Assembly (NCBI GenBank): GCA_945910005.1
Contig: OX246744.1
Span: 41,998,378 to 42,062,377, forward strand
DNA length: 64,000 bases
Reading direction: 5' to 3'
From: Isoperla grammatica
Taxonomy: Eukaryota; Arthropoda; Insecta; Plecoptera; Perlodidae
In this document: positions 12,872-22,146 of the stretch, in pieces
Layout: each line of letters opens with the position of its first letter
How positions within the stretch are numbered: position 1 is the first letter of the stretch
Position numbers and translations under genes: made by a program
The notes under the pieces: model-generated
What the model was told of the DNA's origin: nothing
What the model saw: only the letters and a program-made list of their open reading frames with translations
Database searches by the model: none

Positions 12872-14443
12872 GATAACGGGGTAGACATGTGTGACAAGGC
12901 CAACAGTACAGCAGACCCAGATGTCATAGTGAATACTCTCAACGCACGGCGGAATGTTATTGCTATGTGTCATAGCATCCAATATGATGCTATGTGTTGC
13001 AGGATAACGGGGTAGACATGTGTGGCAAGGCCAACAGCACAGAAGACCCAGATGTTATAGTGAATACTCTCAACGCACGGCGTAATGTTATTGCTATGGG
13101 TCATAGCATCCAATATGATGCTATGTGTTGCAGGATAACGGGGTAGACATGTGTGGCAAGGCCAACAGCACAGAAGACCCAGATGTCATAGTGAATACTC
13201 TCAACTCACGACGTAATGTTATTGCTATGGGTCATAGCATCCAATATGATGCTATGTGTTGCAGGATAACGGGGTAGACATGTGTAGCAAGGCCAACAGT
13301 ACAGCAGACCCAGATGTTATAGTGAATACTCTCAACGCACGACGTAATGTTATTGCTATGGGTCATAGCATCCAATATGATGCTATGTGTTGCAGGATAA
13401 CGGGGTAGACATGTGTAGCAAGGCCAACAGTACAGCAGACCCAGATGTCATAGTGAATACTCTCAACTCACGACGTAATGTTATTGCTATGGGTCATAGC
13501 ATCCAATATGATGCTATGTGTTGCAGGATAACGGGGTAGACATGTGTAGCAAGGCCAACAGTACAGCAGACCCAGATGTCATAGTGAATACTCTCAACTC
13601 ACGGCGTAATGTTATTGCTATGGGCCATAGCATCCAATATGATGCTATGTGTTGCAGGATAACGGGGTAGACATGTGTGGCAAGGCCAACAGTACAGCAG
13701 ACCCAGATGTCATAGTGAATACTCTCAACGCACGGCGTAATGTTATTGCTATGGGTCATAGCATGCAATATGATGCTATGTGTTGCAGGATAACGGGGTA
13801 GACATGTGCGGCAAGGCCAACAGTACAGCAGACCCAGATGTCATAGTGAATACTCTCAATTCACGGCGTAATGTTATTGCTATGGGCCATAGCATCCAAT
13901 ATGATGCTATGTGTTGCAGGATAACGGGGTAGACATGTGTGGCAAGGCCAACAGTACAGCAGACCCAGATGTCATAGTGAATACTCTCAACTCACGGCGT
14001 AATGTTATTGCTATGGGCCATAGCATCCAATATGATACTATGTGTTGCAGGATAACGGGGTAGACATGTGTGGCAAGGCCAACAGTACAGCAGACCCAGA
14101 TGTCATAGTGAATACTCTCAACTCACGACGTAATGTTATTGCTATGGGTCATAGCATCCAATATGATGCTATGTGTTGCAGGATAACGGGGTAGACATGT
14201 GTGGCAACGCCAGCAGTACAGCAGACCCAGATGTCATAGTGAATACTCTCAACTCACGACGTAATGTTATTGCTATGGGTCATAGCATCCAATATGATGC
14301 TATGTGTTGCAGGATAACGGGGTAGACATGTGTGGCAAGGCCAACAGTACAGCAGACCCAGATGTCATAGTGAATACTCTCAACGCACGGCGGAATGTTA
14401 TTGCTATGGGTCATAGCATCCAATATGATGCTATGTGTTGCAG
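12872..14443 (+). repeat. Exon 2-derived 131-bp array, CAP copy 1 (12 units upstream of exon 2)
   Basis: The period is exactly 131 bp: units start with GATAACGGGG at 12872, 13003, 13134 and so on to the real exon at 14444 (1572 = 12 x 131). Each unit contains a splice-acceptor-like TATGTGTTGCAG, then about 95 bp identical or nearly identical to the start of exon 2 (peptide DNGVDMCGKANSTADPDVIV and on). It then skips the middle of exon 2 and ends in GCATCCAATATGATGC, which is also the 3' end of exon 2. Units lack the GTAATAAT donor. Since 131 is not a multiple of three, using an early unit would bring in a stop (…RITG, then TAG). Confidence 0.93.
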
Positions 14444-14599
14444 GATAACGGGGTAGACATGTGTGGCAACGCCAGCAGTACAGCAGACCCAGATGTCATA
14501 GTGAATACTCTCAACGCACGGCGGAATGTTATTGCTATGGGTAGTAAAATCAAGGACCCAGTGAGCGGTCTACCTCCTGCATCCAATATGATGCGATTG
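14444..14599 (+). CDS. Exon 2 of CAP copy 1
   Basis: It follows TATGTGTTGCAG and ends MMRL before GTAATAATA; phase 0 to phase 0; 52 codons. It carries the N-glycosylation sequon NAS (in CGNASS) and the first CAP helix with LNARRNVIAMG, where family members usually have His-Asn. It is the last and only complete unit of the 131-bp array. The GCCAGCAGTACAGCA variant is shared with one array unit at 14204-14224. Confidence 0.85.
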
Positions 14600-17500
14600 G
14601 TAATAATAACTCAAATACTTTACTACTATCATTGAGTTTATTAGTGTAGGGTAGTCCAAGCGGCCATTGGCGACTGTCTACCCATAAATCGCCCGTGTAC
14701 GCTAGTAGTACTGGGAGGAGCCGCTAGGTGCCACTACACGTACCCACTGATTAGGCCGCGCTGATGTGGCGGCACCTAGCGGCTCCCGCCAGTGCTACTA
14801 GCGTACTCGGGCGATCTATGGGTAGACAGTTGCCAATGAATGACCCTTTTGAACCTACTTCTACTATAGTACAGGGGCTGGATTCACAAGAGGTCTCCAC
14901 TTTGGCTAGGCCTAACTACAGTAGAGTAACACTAGGGGCGGAATGCAGAGTCGAGTTAAGTATATGAATTGTTTATGGTTGCTATGGAGTTTGTTCTAGT
15001 AGAAAATAGCATGTATTAAAACAATTCCATATCAACAAATCCTGTACTTTACTTGACACTTGACTCTGCATACGGCCCTAAGATTTAGGACCTGACTTAA
15101 GACCGCCAGAAAGGAACTCTTGTGAACCCGGCTGCAGATATGGTCCGCGAGGGACGTGGCGAACCTAGGCTAGGCCTAGACCCAACGCTAGGGCTATAGG
15201 CCATTATATATTCGCCATCTTTGAACTTCGGCCGCCATTGCAACCATTCTTGAATACACAGCCCTCTCGAATATAATTCGTAATTTCAATAATTTTGCCG
15301 GGATACATTGAGGCACAGCCATCTTGAACGTCGGTTCAATCCGAGGTTTTATCCCGGATTGACCCGTCGAGAAGGCTGTGCATTAAGGAAGTAGTATGGT
15401 CGTAATGGCGAACGCCCAAGATGTCAGCGCCCAATAAAGGGCGCGTAAAGTGACCTTTGTGACGTCACGCGTGGATACTCCCTCCACATAACATATGTTT
15501 CAGTACTGGGACGAAGAATTGGAGACAATAGTCAACGCAATTGCTGAAGTCTGCCCTGATTGGCGTGCCTGCGATGCTGACTCGGACATTTGCTACAACA
15601 CGGGTGAGCCCCTTCCCCTCCCCCCCCCCCCCCCTTACGCTGAACATATTGTTAAGAAAAGGGGGGGGGGGTATTTATAGTACATTATATAGGTCCTACA
15701 TATAATATGTAGATACATAGTTTTATTGAGTATTTTTTCGACGATTTGAGGTTATTGGACTGTTTTTGTTTGTTACTGAGTTTACTTTGTCTCGTTTTTC
15801 AACAATGCCTTCCTTCGATAGGCTACTAGCAACACCAAAAGACAACAATGAAACAAATAAATTGAATCGATGGACAAACAACAAGCTGTCCAAAAATAAT
15901 TTCTACTGATTTTGGAAAACAAAACAAAAAACAAACAAATACACATACAAAACGGTCACTGAGTCGTTTTCCATCATAAAAAGTTTTAAATGGCGAACTT
16001 GTTTTTATTTGTATGGTTGACATTTTATTATTTTGACAGCTGATTGTACATCAGTTCAATTCATTTGTTCCATTGTTGTAGTCCGGATGTGACGTCAGTT
16101 GCGGGTTCCCTATAGAGCACTCAAAATAGACTAGACGCATTCTGGTGGCAAGAAAATAAACTTCTATGGGGATCTTTTAAAGCTCAACCACCAGAGCGCA
16201 GCACCGAAAAATGCGGTCCACCTGTCAAAATGAAAATACACTTATCGGCAAGGCGGTGTTAGAAAATACTGGCTTTGATAGGCTGTGACTTAGAAATACA
16301 AACATCAATAAAGCGGTGACTTCTGTCTGTTGCTAGGATACTTGACGTGTTTCTTCGTCAGTTGATGGTCAGTTGTCTTTATTGCCGTGATCGTGTTTGA
16401 CAGAAGATAAACAGAAGTTAATTTCACGTGGGGGAAACATGGCGGCGTTTTTCTATAATATTTGAGGCCCGTGTTCGGCTGATTTAGTTTGTAATATTAT
16501 TTATGAAACTTTATTACCGATGTCAAGAAACATTGACACTGAAAACATTACAAAGAGATCTTTCAGAGTAGTAATATGTGTTCCCTGTGCTTTAGGATAC
16601 GACAACATGCAGAGAGACAAGGGTAGGTCGTCCGTAGCTGTTAGTTACGGTCTGTTAGCCTTTGTTTTTATTGATGAATTTGTCTTAAAATAATATTGTT
16701 GTATAAATATGACTGTATGAAATCGGAGCCTCAGCAAACAATGCATTTAAATTAAAGTTCAAATAAAATAACTAAATTAGGTGCTTCTTGCAACACACAG
16801 GCAATGTCATCTGTCAGCTAGTAAGTGGTTGAAAAGTCGAGAGCTATAGACTTTTATAAACTTGAATAATAAGCCCTATAATGATAAGGGCCAACAATGG
16901 GCGTTATAACTTATTAATTACATATTACTGTTTATTATATTTAAGGACATTATGCTCGTTACCAAATATATGTTGTAAATTTAAACTACCTGTCATCACG
17001 CTCGTTCCCGTTGCAATCCGCGTTTGTTTACTATTTTAAAACCGGGTTGTTCTATGCTGCACTCTGGTGAGAAATTTTGACTGAAAGACTCCCATTAGGA
17101 GTGGTCTAGCTGTCAATTTTCATTGTTGTTTTATTGTTATTATTCATCAATGGCGCTGAAAGGAGGTTGCTTAGCAGCGCTATCTATGTAAATTTTGAGT
17201 CCTCTATAGGCAGCTCAATTGCTGACTCCTGATAAGCTATTGACTAACACGGGGATGAAGTTTGCAAATGTACTGGAATGAGGCCCCCAGAGGATTTACG
17301 GACTTTGTCTCTTTCAGAGAGGTTCTCCGTGACTTGTCTGGCCGCAGACTTGACACAGGTTGACAGCATGGAGGGCGCCATAGATTCCTGGATTAAGACG
17401 GGACAGAACCTGACGATCAACTACGGCGCGGTGGACTTCTTCTGGTGAGTCATCCTTAAAACTATGCGCATGGCCGCCATCTTGGTTATATGGCGGCAGA

Positions 17501-20500
17501 CTTGACAAGGGTTGAGAGCGTGGAGGGCGCCATAGATTCCTGGATTAAGACGGGACAGAACCTGACGATCAACTATGGCGCGGTGGACTTCTTCTGGTGA
17601 GTGTGGCGGCCATGTTGGTGACATGGCGGCAGACTTGACAAGGGTTGAGAGCATGGCGGCCATCTTGGTGACATGGCTGCAGACTTGACAAGGGTTGAGA
17701 GCATGGCGGCCATCTTGGTGACATGGCTGCAGACTTGACAAGGGTTGAGAGCATGGCGGCCATCTTTTGTGACATGGCGGCAGACTTGACAAGGGTTGAG
17801 AGCATGGCGGCCATCTTGGTGACATGGCTGCAGACTTGACAAGGGTTGAGAGCATGGCGGCCATGTTGGTGACATGGCAGCAGACTTGACAAGGGTTGAG
17901 AGCATGGCGGCCATCATGGTGACATGGGTGCAGACTTGACAAGGGTTGAGAGCATGGCGGCCATCTTTTGTGACATGGCGGCAGACTTGACAAGGGTTGA
18001 GAGCATGGCGGCCATCTTGGTGACATGGCTGCAGACTTGAAAAGGGCTGAAAGCATGGCGGCCATGTTGGTGACATGGCAGCAGACTTGACAAGGGTTGA
18101 GAGCATGGCGGCCATCATGGTGACATGGGTGCAGACTTGACAAGGGTTGAGTGAGAGCGTGGAGACCGCCATTACTGTGCGCATGGCGGCCATCTTGGTG
18201 ATATGGCGGCAGATTTGACAAGGGTTCAGAGCGTGGAGGCCGCCATTACTAGACTTGACAAGGGTTGAGAGCTTTGGAGAGCTGGGTTGGTCAGCCGTCA
18301 AAGATGTTGGTTGCAGGATGTTAATGTTAAACCATTATAATGAAAATATATGTTCCAGGTCCGATAAAAGCAAAGAGATAGAAGATTGGAGTAATTTCGC
18401 GGACGTGGCTTACGCGAATACCTACAAAGTAGCTTGCTTCCTTGACGACAAGGTAAAGTATGTCACTACTCACACCGATAGAGGTGGCTCAGCGGTGAGA
18501 TGCGAGACTCTACTTCGGGAGGTAACCGGTTCGATTCCGGCCACCGACAGTCCGGACTGAAAGTTTTACCCGAGGTTTTCCTCAGTCGTAAAGGCGAATG
18601 CTGGGATTGAGTCCTAAGCCCTGCTCCAATTGCCCCTATAACACTGCCTGTCAGCCGGCCAGCAACAACCCTTACTGTTGGCTAACCTTGTGTATGTTCT
18701 CCCATCCCTTAGACGTTCATGTGTTTGTTTGGGCCTGGGAAGACCAACGGCCACCCCATATATTGGGGCGGGGAGCCGTGCTCCAACTGCCCCTTTAACA
18801 CTGCCTGTCAGCCGGCCAGCAACAACCCTTACTGTTGGCTAACCTTGTGTGTCTTCTCTTATCCCTCAGAGGTTCATGTGTGTGTTGGGTCCTCGCAAGA
18901 CCAACGGCCACCCCATATATTGGGGCGGGGAGCCGTGCTCCAACTGTCCCTATAACACTGCCTGTCAGCCGACTAGCAACAACCCTTACTGTGGGCTAAC
19001 CTTGTGTGTCTTCTCCCATCCCTCAGAGGTTCATGTGTGTGTTGGGTCCTCGCAAGACCAACGGTCACCCCATATATTGGGGCGGGGAGCCGTGCTCCAA
19101 CTGTCCCTTTAACACTGCCTGTCAGCCGGCCAGCAACAACCCTTATCTGTTGGCTAACCTTGTGTGTCTTCTCTTATCCCTCAGAGGTTCATGTGTGTGT
19201 TGGGTCCTCGCAAGACCAACGGCCACCCCATATATTGGGGCGGGGAGCCGTGCTCCAACTGTCCCTATAACACTGCCTGTCAGCCGACTAGCAACAACCC
19301 TTACTGTGGGCTAACCTTGTGTGTCTTCTCCCATCCCTCAGAGGTTCATGTGTTTGCTGGGTCCTCGCAAGACCAACGGCCACCCCATATATTGGGGCGG
19401 GGAGCCGTGCTCCAACTGCCCCTTTAACACTGCCTGTCAGCCGGCCAGCAACAACCCTTATCTGTTGGCTAACCTTGTGTGTCTTCTCCCATCCCTCAGA
19501 GGTTCATGTGCTTGTTGGGTCCTCGCAAGACCAACGGCCACCCCATATACTGGGGCGGGGAGCCGTGCTCCAACTGCCCCTATAACACTGCCTGTCAGCC
19601 GGCCAGCAACTACCCTTATCTGTTGGCTAACCTTGTGTGTCTTCTCCCATCCCTCAGAGGTTCATGTGCTTGTTGGGTCCTCGCAAGACCAACGGCCACC
19701 CCATATATTGGGGCGGGGAGCCGTGCTCCAACTGTCCCTTTAACACTGCCTGTCAGCCGGCCAGCAACAACCCTTATCTGTTGGCTAACCTTGTGTGTCT
19801 TCTCATATCCCTCAGAGGTTCATGTGTTTGCTGGGTCCTCGCAAGACCAACGGTCACCCCATATATTGGGGCGGGGAGCCGTGCTCCAACTGTCCCTTTA
19901 ACACTGCCTGTCAGCCGGCCAGCAACAACCCTTATCTGTTGGCTAACCTTGTGTGTCTTCTCCCATCCCTCAGAGGTTCATGTGTTTGCTGGGTCCTCGC
20001 AAGACCAACGGTCACCCCATATATTGGGGCGGGAAGCCGTGCTCCAACTGTCCCTTTAACACTGCCTGTCAACCGGCCAGCAACTACCCTTATCTGTTGG
20101 CTAACCTTGTGTGTCTTCTCCCATCCCTCAGAGGTTCATGTGTTTGCTGGGTCCTCGCAAGACCAACGGTCACCCCATATATTGGGGCGGGGAGCCGTGC
20201 TCCAACTGCCCCTTTAACACTGCCTGTCAGCCGGCCAGCAACAACCCTTACTGTTGGCTAACCTTGTGTATGTTCTTCCCTCCCTTAGACGTTCATGTGT
20301 TTGCTGGGTCCTCGCAAGACCAACGGCCACCCCATATATTGGGGCGGGGAGCCGTGCTCCAACTGCCCCTTTAACACTGCCTGTCAGCCGGCCAGCAACA
20401 ACCCTTACTGTTGGCTAACCTTGTGTGTCTTCTCCCATCCCTCAGAGGTTCATGTGTTTGCTGGGTCCTCGCAAGACCAACGGTCACCCCATATATTGGG

Positions 20501-21101
20501 GCGGGGAGCCGTGCTCCAACTGTCCCTTTAACACTGCCTGTCAACCGGCCAGCAACAACCCTTATCTGTGTTCGCGGGACGATGTTGGTATGTAGCCTAC
20601 TTACTTTCTTACTTCTTTACTTACTTAATTTTATACTTGGATGTAAAATTAGAGAGAAATCCTGTTAAAGGTTTAGGCGTGAGGAGTGTAAGCTTAGACG
20701 CATGTTTTAGTGGTAAAATGACTACTGCCGAACGCTCTTAAGATCCACTTTATTACTTACTCTTTATTACTCACTCTTTATTACTTACTCTTTATTACTT
20801 GCTCTTTATTACTTACTCGTTATTACTTTCTCTTTATTACTTACTCTTTAATACTTACTCTTTAATACTTACTCTTTAATACTTACTCTGTATTACTTAC
20901 TCTTTATTACTTACTCGTTATTACTTACTCTTTATTACTTACTCTTTATTACTTACTCTTCCAGGCGTGGAGGACGACGATGACAGCCCGGGCGCAGCAG
21001 GTGGAGGTGATTTCGAGTTCGAAGCCGACGACTTTGGCGTTTTCCACGGTCCCAATATTAGTCTCACTATAGGAGCGATATTCATTCTCATCTTAATCTA
21101 G
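14444..21101 (+). CDS. CAP-superfamily (antigen-5/CRISP-like) gene, copy 1, exons 2-7
   Basis: Six exons are placed by GT-AG boundaries and matching phase: 14444-14599, 15504-15603, 17318-17444, 18359-18452, 20446-20587 and 20965-21101 (756 bp, 251 codons plus stop). The order of parts is that of CAP proteins: an N-terminal Cys region, LNARRN at the place of the usual HNxxR, SGLPPASNMMRL/YWDEEL, NTERFSV, AIDSWI, ANTYKVACF, then a hinge with EPCSNCP and YLC. The last exon adds an acidic linker and a hydrophobic C-terminus, suggesting a secreted protein held at the surface by a GPI anchor or tail segment. CAP proteins are extracellular and have diverse roles in defence, reproduction and venom; the role here is unknown. 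His residues of the classical CAP cavity appear replaced (HN to LN, GHYTQ to SNFAD). The signal exon is not in the window. Splice sites are read by eye. Confidence 0.82.
14651..14840. mobile_element. Palindromic MITE in intron 2 (also at 31046-31237; split copy at 58390-59160)
   Basis: The two arms of about 80 bp pair nearly end to end: ATTGGCGACTGTCTACCCAT on the left and ATGGGTAGACAGTTGCCAAT on the right, with GCCGCTAGGTGCC/GGCACCTAGCGGC in the middle. No coding capacity. Confidence 0.75.
14875..15134. mobile_element. Harbinger-like MITE (also at about 31267-31526 and 59201-59460)
   Basis: Imperfect inverted ends GGGCTGGATTCACAAGAG and CTCTTGTGAACCCGGCTG are flanked by CAG on both sides. 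It belongs with the better-kept element at 25055-25515, which has the same end sequence. Confidence 0.65.
15190..15465. mobile_element. Palindromic MITE with GGCACAGCC hairpin (also 31590-31835; parts at 23437-23976, 53607-53740, 59525-61050)
   Basis: The core is a hairpin: GGCACAGCCATCTTGAACG pairs with the region ending CGAGAAGGCTGTGC. Around it GCCGCCATTGCAACC pairs loosely with GGTCGTAATGGCG. The right end is GGGCGCGTAAAGTGACC, like GGCGCGTAAAATAGCC in the copy at 23976. Confidence 0.6.
15504..15603 (+). CDS. Exon 3 of CAP copy 1
   Basis: Acceptor TGTTTCAG, donor ACGG/GTGAGC; enters in phase 0 and leaves in phase 1; 100 bp. It codes YWDEELETIVNAIAEVC and a Cys-rich end (CPDWRAC…DICYNT), the second CAP helix. 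Just after the donor the intron has a C-rich run (15615-15634) and then a G-run (15661-15671) that could pair. Confidence 0.83.
15604..17317 (+). other. Intron 3 of CAP copy 1
   Basis: About 1.7 kb. The parts 15604-16110 and 17205-17317 match copy 2 (31980-32596). The roughly 1.1 kb between them (about 16115-17210) is missing from copy 2 and is probably an insertion. Both junctions read TCCCTATAG or TCCTCTATAGG. I see no transposase in it. No exon is seen. Confidence 0.5.
17318..17444 (+). CDS. Exon 4 of CAP copy 1
   Basis: Acceptor CTCTTTCAG, donor TCTG/GTGAGTC; phase 1 to phase 2; 127 bp. It codes NTERFSV (with the base from exon 3), CLAADLTQVDSMEGAIDSWI, the sequon NLT and VDFFW. In CAP proteins this is the region between the core strands and the helix with a conserved SW. 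Confidence 0.82.
17491..17596 (+). CDS. Second, partial copy of exon 4 in CAP copy 1 (possible alternative exon)
   Basis: From GGCGGCAGACTTGACAAGG the sequence repeats most of exon 4, ending in the same VDFFW and a good donor (CTG/GTGAGT). If ATATGGCGGCAG is used as acceptor (exon start 17499), the phase still fits exon 3 and exon 5, giving a shorter product that lacks the ERFSVTCLAA part. It differs in TQVDSM to TRVESV. Copy 2 has no such second exon. It may be only a large duplication product at the start of the 50-bp array. Confidence 0.45.
17597..18262 (+). repeat. Exon 4-derived 50-bp array in intron 4 of CAP copy 1
   Basis: The unit reads GCAGACTTGACAAGGGTTGA, GAGCATGGCGGCCATC and TTGGTGACATGGCT; the period is 50-51 bp over about 11-12 units. 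The first 35 bases match exon 4 (GCAGACTTGACACAGGTTGA, CAGCATGGAGGGCGCCAT). Minus-strand frames of up to 266 codons here are shadows of the repeat. Two units near the end have the longer 74-bp form found in copy 2. Confidence 0.9.
18359..18452 (+). CDS. Exon 5 of CAP copy 1
   Basis: Acceptor ATATGTTCCAG, donor AAG/GTAAAG; phase 2 to phase 0; 94 bp. It codes SDKSKEIEDWSNFADV and YANTYKVACFLDDK. This aligns with the CAP signature region (GHYTQVVWANTYKVGC in type), with the His and Gln replaced. It is intact here, unlike copy 2. Confidence 0.83.
18481..18610 (+). repeat. tRNA-derived SINE 28 bp after exon 5 (copy 1)
   Basis: An A-box-like GGTGGCTCAGCGG and a B-box GGTTCGATTCC are spaced as in a tRNA head. 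A tail ends CTCAGTCGTAAAGGCGAATG, CTGGGATTGAGTC. A copy stands at the same place in CAP copy 2 (48581), so it predates the duplication. It is not a functional tRNA gene: the anticodon arm cannot be folded convincingly. Confidence 0.7.
18614..20445 (+). repeat. Exon 6-derived 157/158-bp array, CAP copy 1 (11 units plus a part upstream of exon 6)
   Basis: Each unit contains a branch-point-like GGCTAACC, a pyrimidine tract and acceptor (TCTTCTCCCATCCCTCAG), then about 120 bp of exon 6 coding up to ASNNPY. It then jumps at CTGT to the next GGCTAACC and never reaches the donor. Units differ by single changes (MCVLG/MCLLG, CPYNT/CPFNT, QPTSN/QPASN). The array starts inside a unit next to the SINE. 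Confidence 0.93.
20446..20587 (+). CDS. Exon 6 of CAP copy 1 (Cys-rich hinge)
   Basis: Acceptor CCATCCCTCAG, donor GATGTTG/GTATGT; phase 0 to phase 1; 142 bp. It codes RFMCLLGPRKTNGHPIYWGG, then EPCSNCPFNTACQPASNNPY and LCSRDDV. The EPCSxCP pattern is the hinge typical of CAP proteins of the antigen-5/CRISP type. It is the final, complete unit of the array before it. Confidence 0.85.
20750..20962 (+). repeat. 14-bp pyrimidine-rich minisatellite touching the exon 7 acceptor (copy 1)
   Basis: About 15 units of TTTATTACTTACTC run straight into the acceptor CTCTTCCAG of exon 7. Copy 2 has about 6 units (51108-51188). The array supplies the polypyrimidine tract, and ATTACTTAC offers many branch-point-like A residues. 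Confidence 0.9.
20965..21101 (+). CDS. Exon 7 of CAP copy 1 (acidic linker and hydrophobic tail)
   Basis: Acceptor CTCTTCCAG; enters in phase 1; stop TAG at 21099-21101. It codes VEDDDDSPGAAGGGDFEFEA, DDFGVFHGPN and ISLTIGAIFILILI. The acidic, glycine-rich stretch is followed by an uncharged hydrophobic end with no residues after it, the usual form of a GPI-attachment signal. A sequon NIS precedes the tail. Copy 2 has the same peptide with a few silent changes, which suggests selection on the protein. Confidence 0.8.
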
Positions 21102-21760
21102 ATAATCTAGATCTTTAACTCAATTCCTCCTCATCTTAATCTAGATGTTAGGCTCAATTCCATCCACTTCTTCCGGTATTATTAATGTTATAAAGGTCTC
21201 TCACACCAAGAAGTAAGATAGTGTCAGGGGAGTCAGTACCGCCCACAATTAGTTTCCAACTTAACAAGTGCGAATCACTAACGTTTTTTCCGATTATCTA
21301 GAACAGTTTGGTTGCGTTAAGTTTATTGGCGGAAACCTGCTTGCACGTTTTCTTGTGCGTAACCGTAAAAAAACTTACCGCAACCATATTGTAAGATAAT
21401 CTGGAAAAATGTCAGTGATTCGCTCTTGCATTAAAATCAGTTACACAATCATGACTATATGCCTATATATTATACATTATTATTATTGTTATAACTTACA
21501 AAATGGGTTTTTGTTGGAAACTAAATGTGGGCGGTCCTGATACTATCTTACTTCTTGCTGTGAGAGACCTATACTCTCAAGAGATCAATAGAAACACATT
21601 AATTTTAAGTATAGTTTTATTAGTGAAAATAATAGCCTAGCCCGGTAATGCTGTACAACTTGTTCAATCGTCGTAACACTAACTCTGAACATAGTTTCTA
21701 TTGATGTAATACTGTAATTATAAGTTTATCCGAACAGTTCAGCCTTCAATAAAATATTAT
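21102..21760 (+). other. Likely 3' UTR and end of CAP copy 1
   Basis: It matches copy 2 (51329-51900). AATAAA occurs at 21748-21753; copy 2 has AATTAAA there but AATAAA earlier (about 51730). A palindromic element (21194-21570) lies inside. Which polyadenylation site is used cannot be told. Confidence 0.4.
21194..21570. mobile_element. Palindromic MITE downstream of CAP copy 1 (also 51419-51713)
   Basis: The ends AGGTCTCTCACACCAAGAAG and CTTCTTGCTGTGAGAGACCT pair, and pairing continues inward over more than 130 bp (ACCGCCCACAATTAGTTTCC with GGAAACTAAATGTGGGCGGT). In copy 1 the arms are separated by about 80 bp more than in copy 2. Confidence 0.75.
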
Positions 21761-21889
21761 TGGTCGCAAATGAATTGTCTACAGTTATTCACTGAGGTGG
21801 GGCGTGTTTGTTTTTGTACAGTCGCTAGCATATCTAGTTATATAAACTAGATTTCTAAACGGGATTTCTTCTCACATTTGTGCTAGCCA

Positions 21890-22050
21890 GGTATAGTCAT
21901 CGTACAACAACTTCGCTAATGCTTCCGTCACGGGTGGGTGGGTGAGCGGCAGCCAACCAGCGGCCGTGGCTAGTTCAAATACCTGCTCGGGTTGGCCGAG
22001 ACTGTAAAACGATTAATGACGAAGGCATTACCGAAGTTCTTGTAAGACGA
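21890..22050. repeat. Short hairpin repeat with a B-box-like word (also 52045-52200)
   Basis: CAACTTCGCTAATGCTTCCG pairs with CGAAGGCATTACCGAAGTT. Between them lies CTAGTTCAAATACCTGC, close to a B-box. It could be a small MITE or an old SINE piece. Confidence 0.4.
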
Positions 22051-22146
22051 CTTTAGTGGGGTGTACATCATTGGAGAAATGCCAAGATCGACGAAAGATA
22101 GGCTGATTTTCTTGTTTTCAACGAAGCCACGCGCGCACTGTACCAA

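Larger units (their letters stand above)
14600..15503 (+). other. Intron 2 of CAP copy 1, made largely of MITEs
   Basis: The intron (904 bp) holds a palindromic MITE at about 14651-14840, a Harbinger-like element at about 14875-15134 and a third palindromic element at about 15190-15465. These same elements are found in the same order in intron 2 of copies 2 and 3, so they predate the duplication. Confidence 0.7.

Noticed and set aside
17421..18301. Minus-strand frames of 266 and 242 codons
   Set aside because: They arise from the 50-bp array, whose reverse complement has no stop in two frames. The composition is purely repeat-driven.
18481..18560. tRNA gene at the SINE heads (also 22147 and 48581)
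   Set aside because: A- and B-box words are present but the cloverleaf does not close and a common SINE tail follows each.
18598..20668. Plus-strand frames of 87-140 codons in the exon 6 array
   Set aside because: They run from one unit into the next in changing frames; only the part in the exon 6 frame (EPCSNCP and so on) is meaningful, and only the last unit has a donor.
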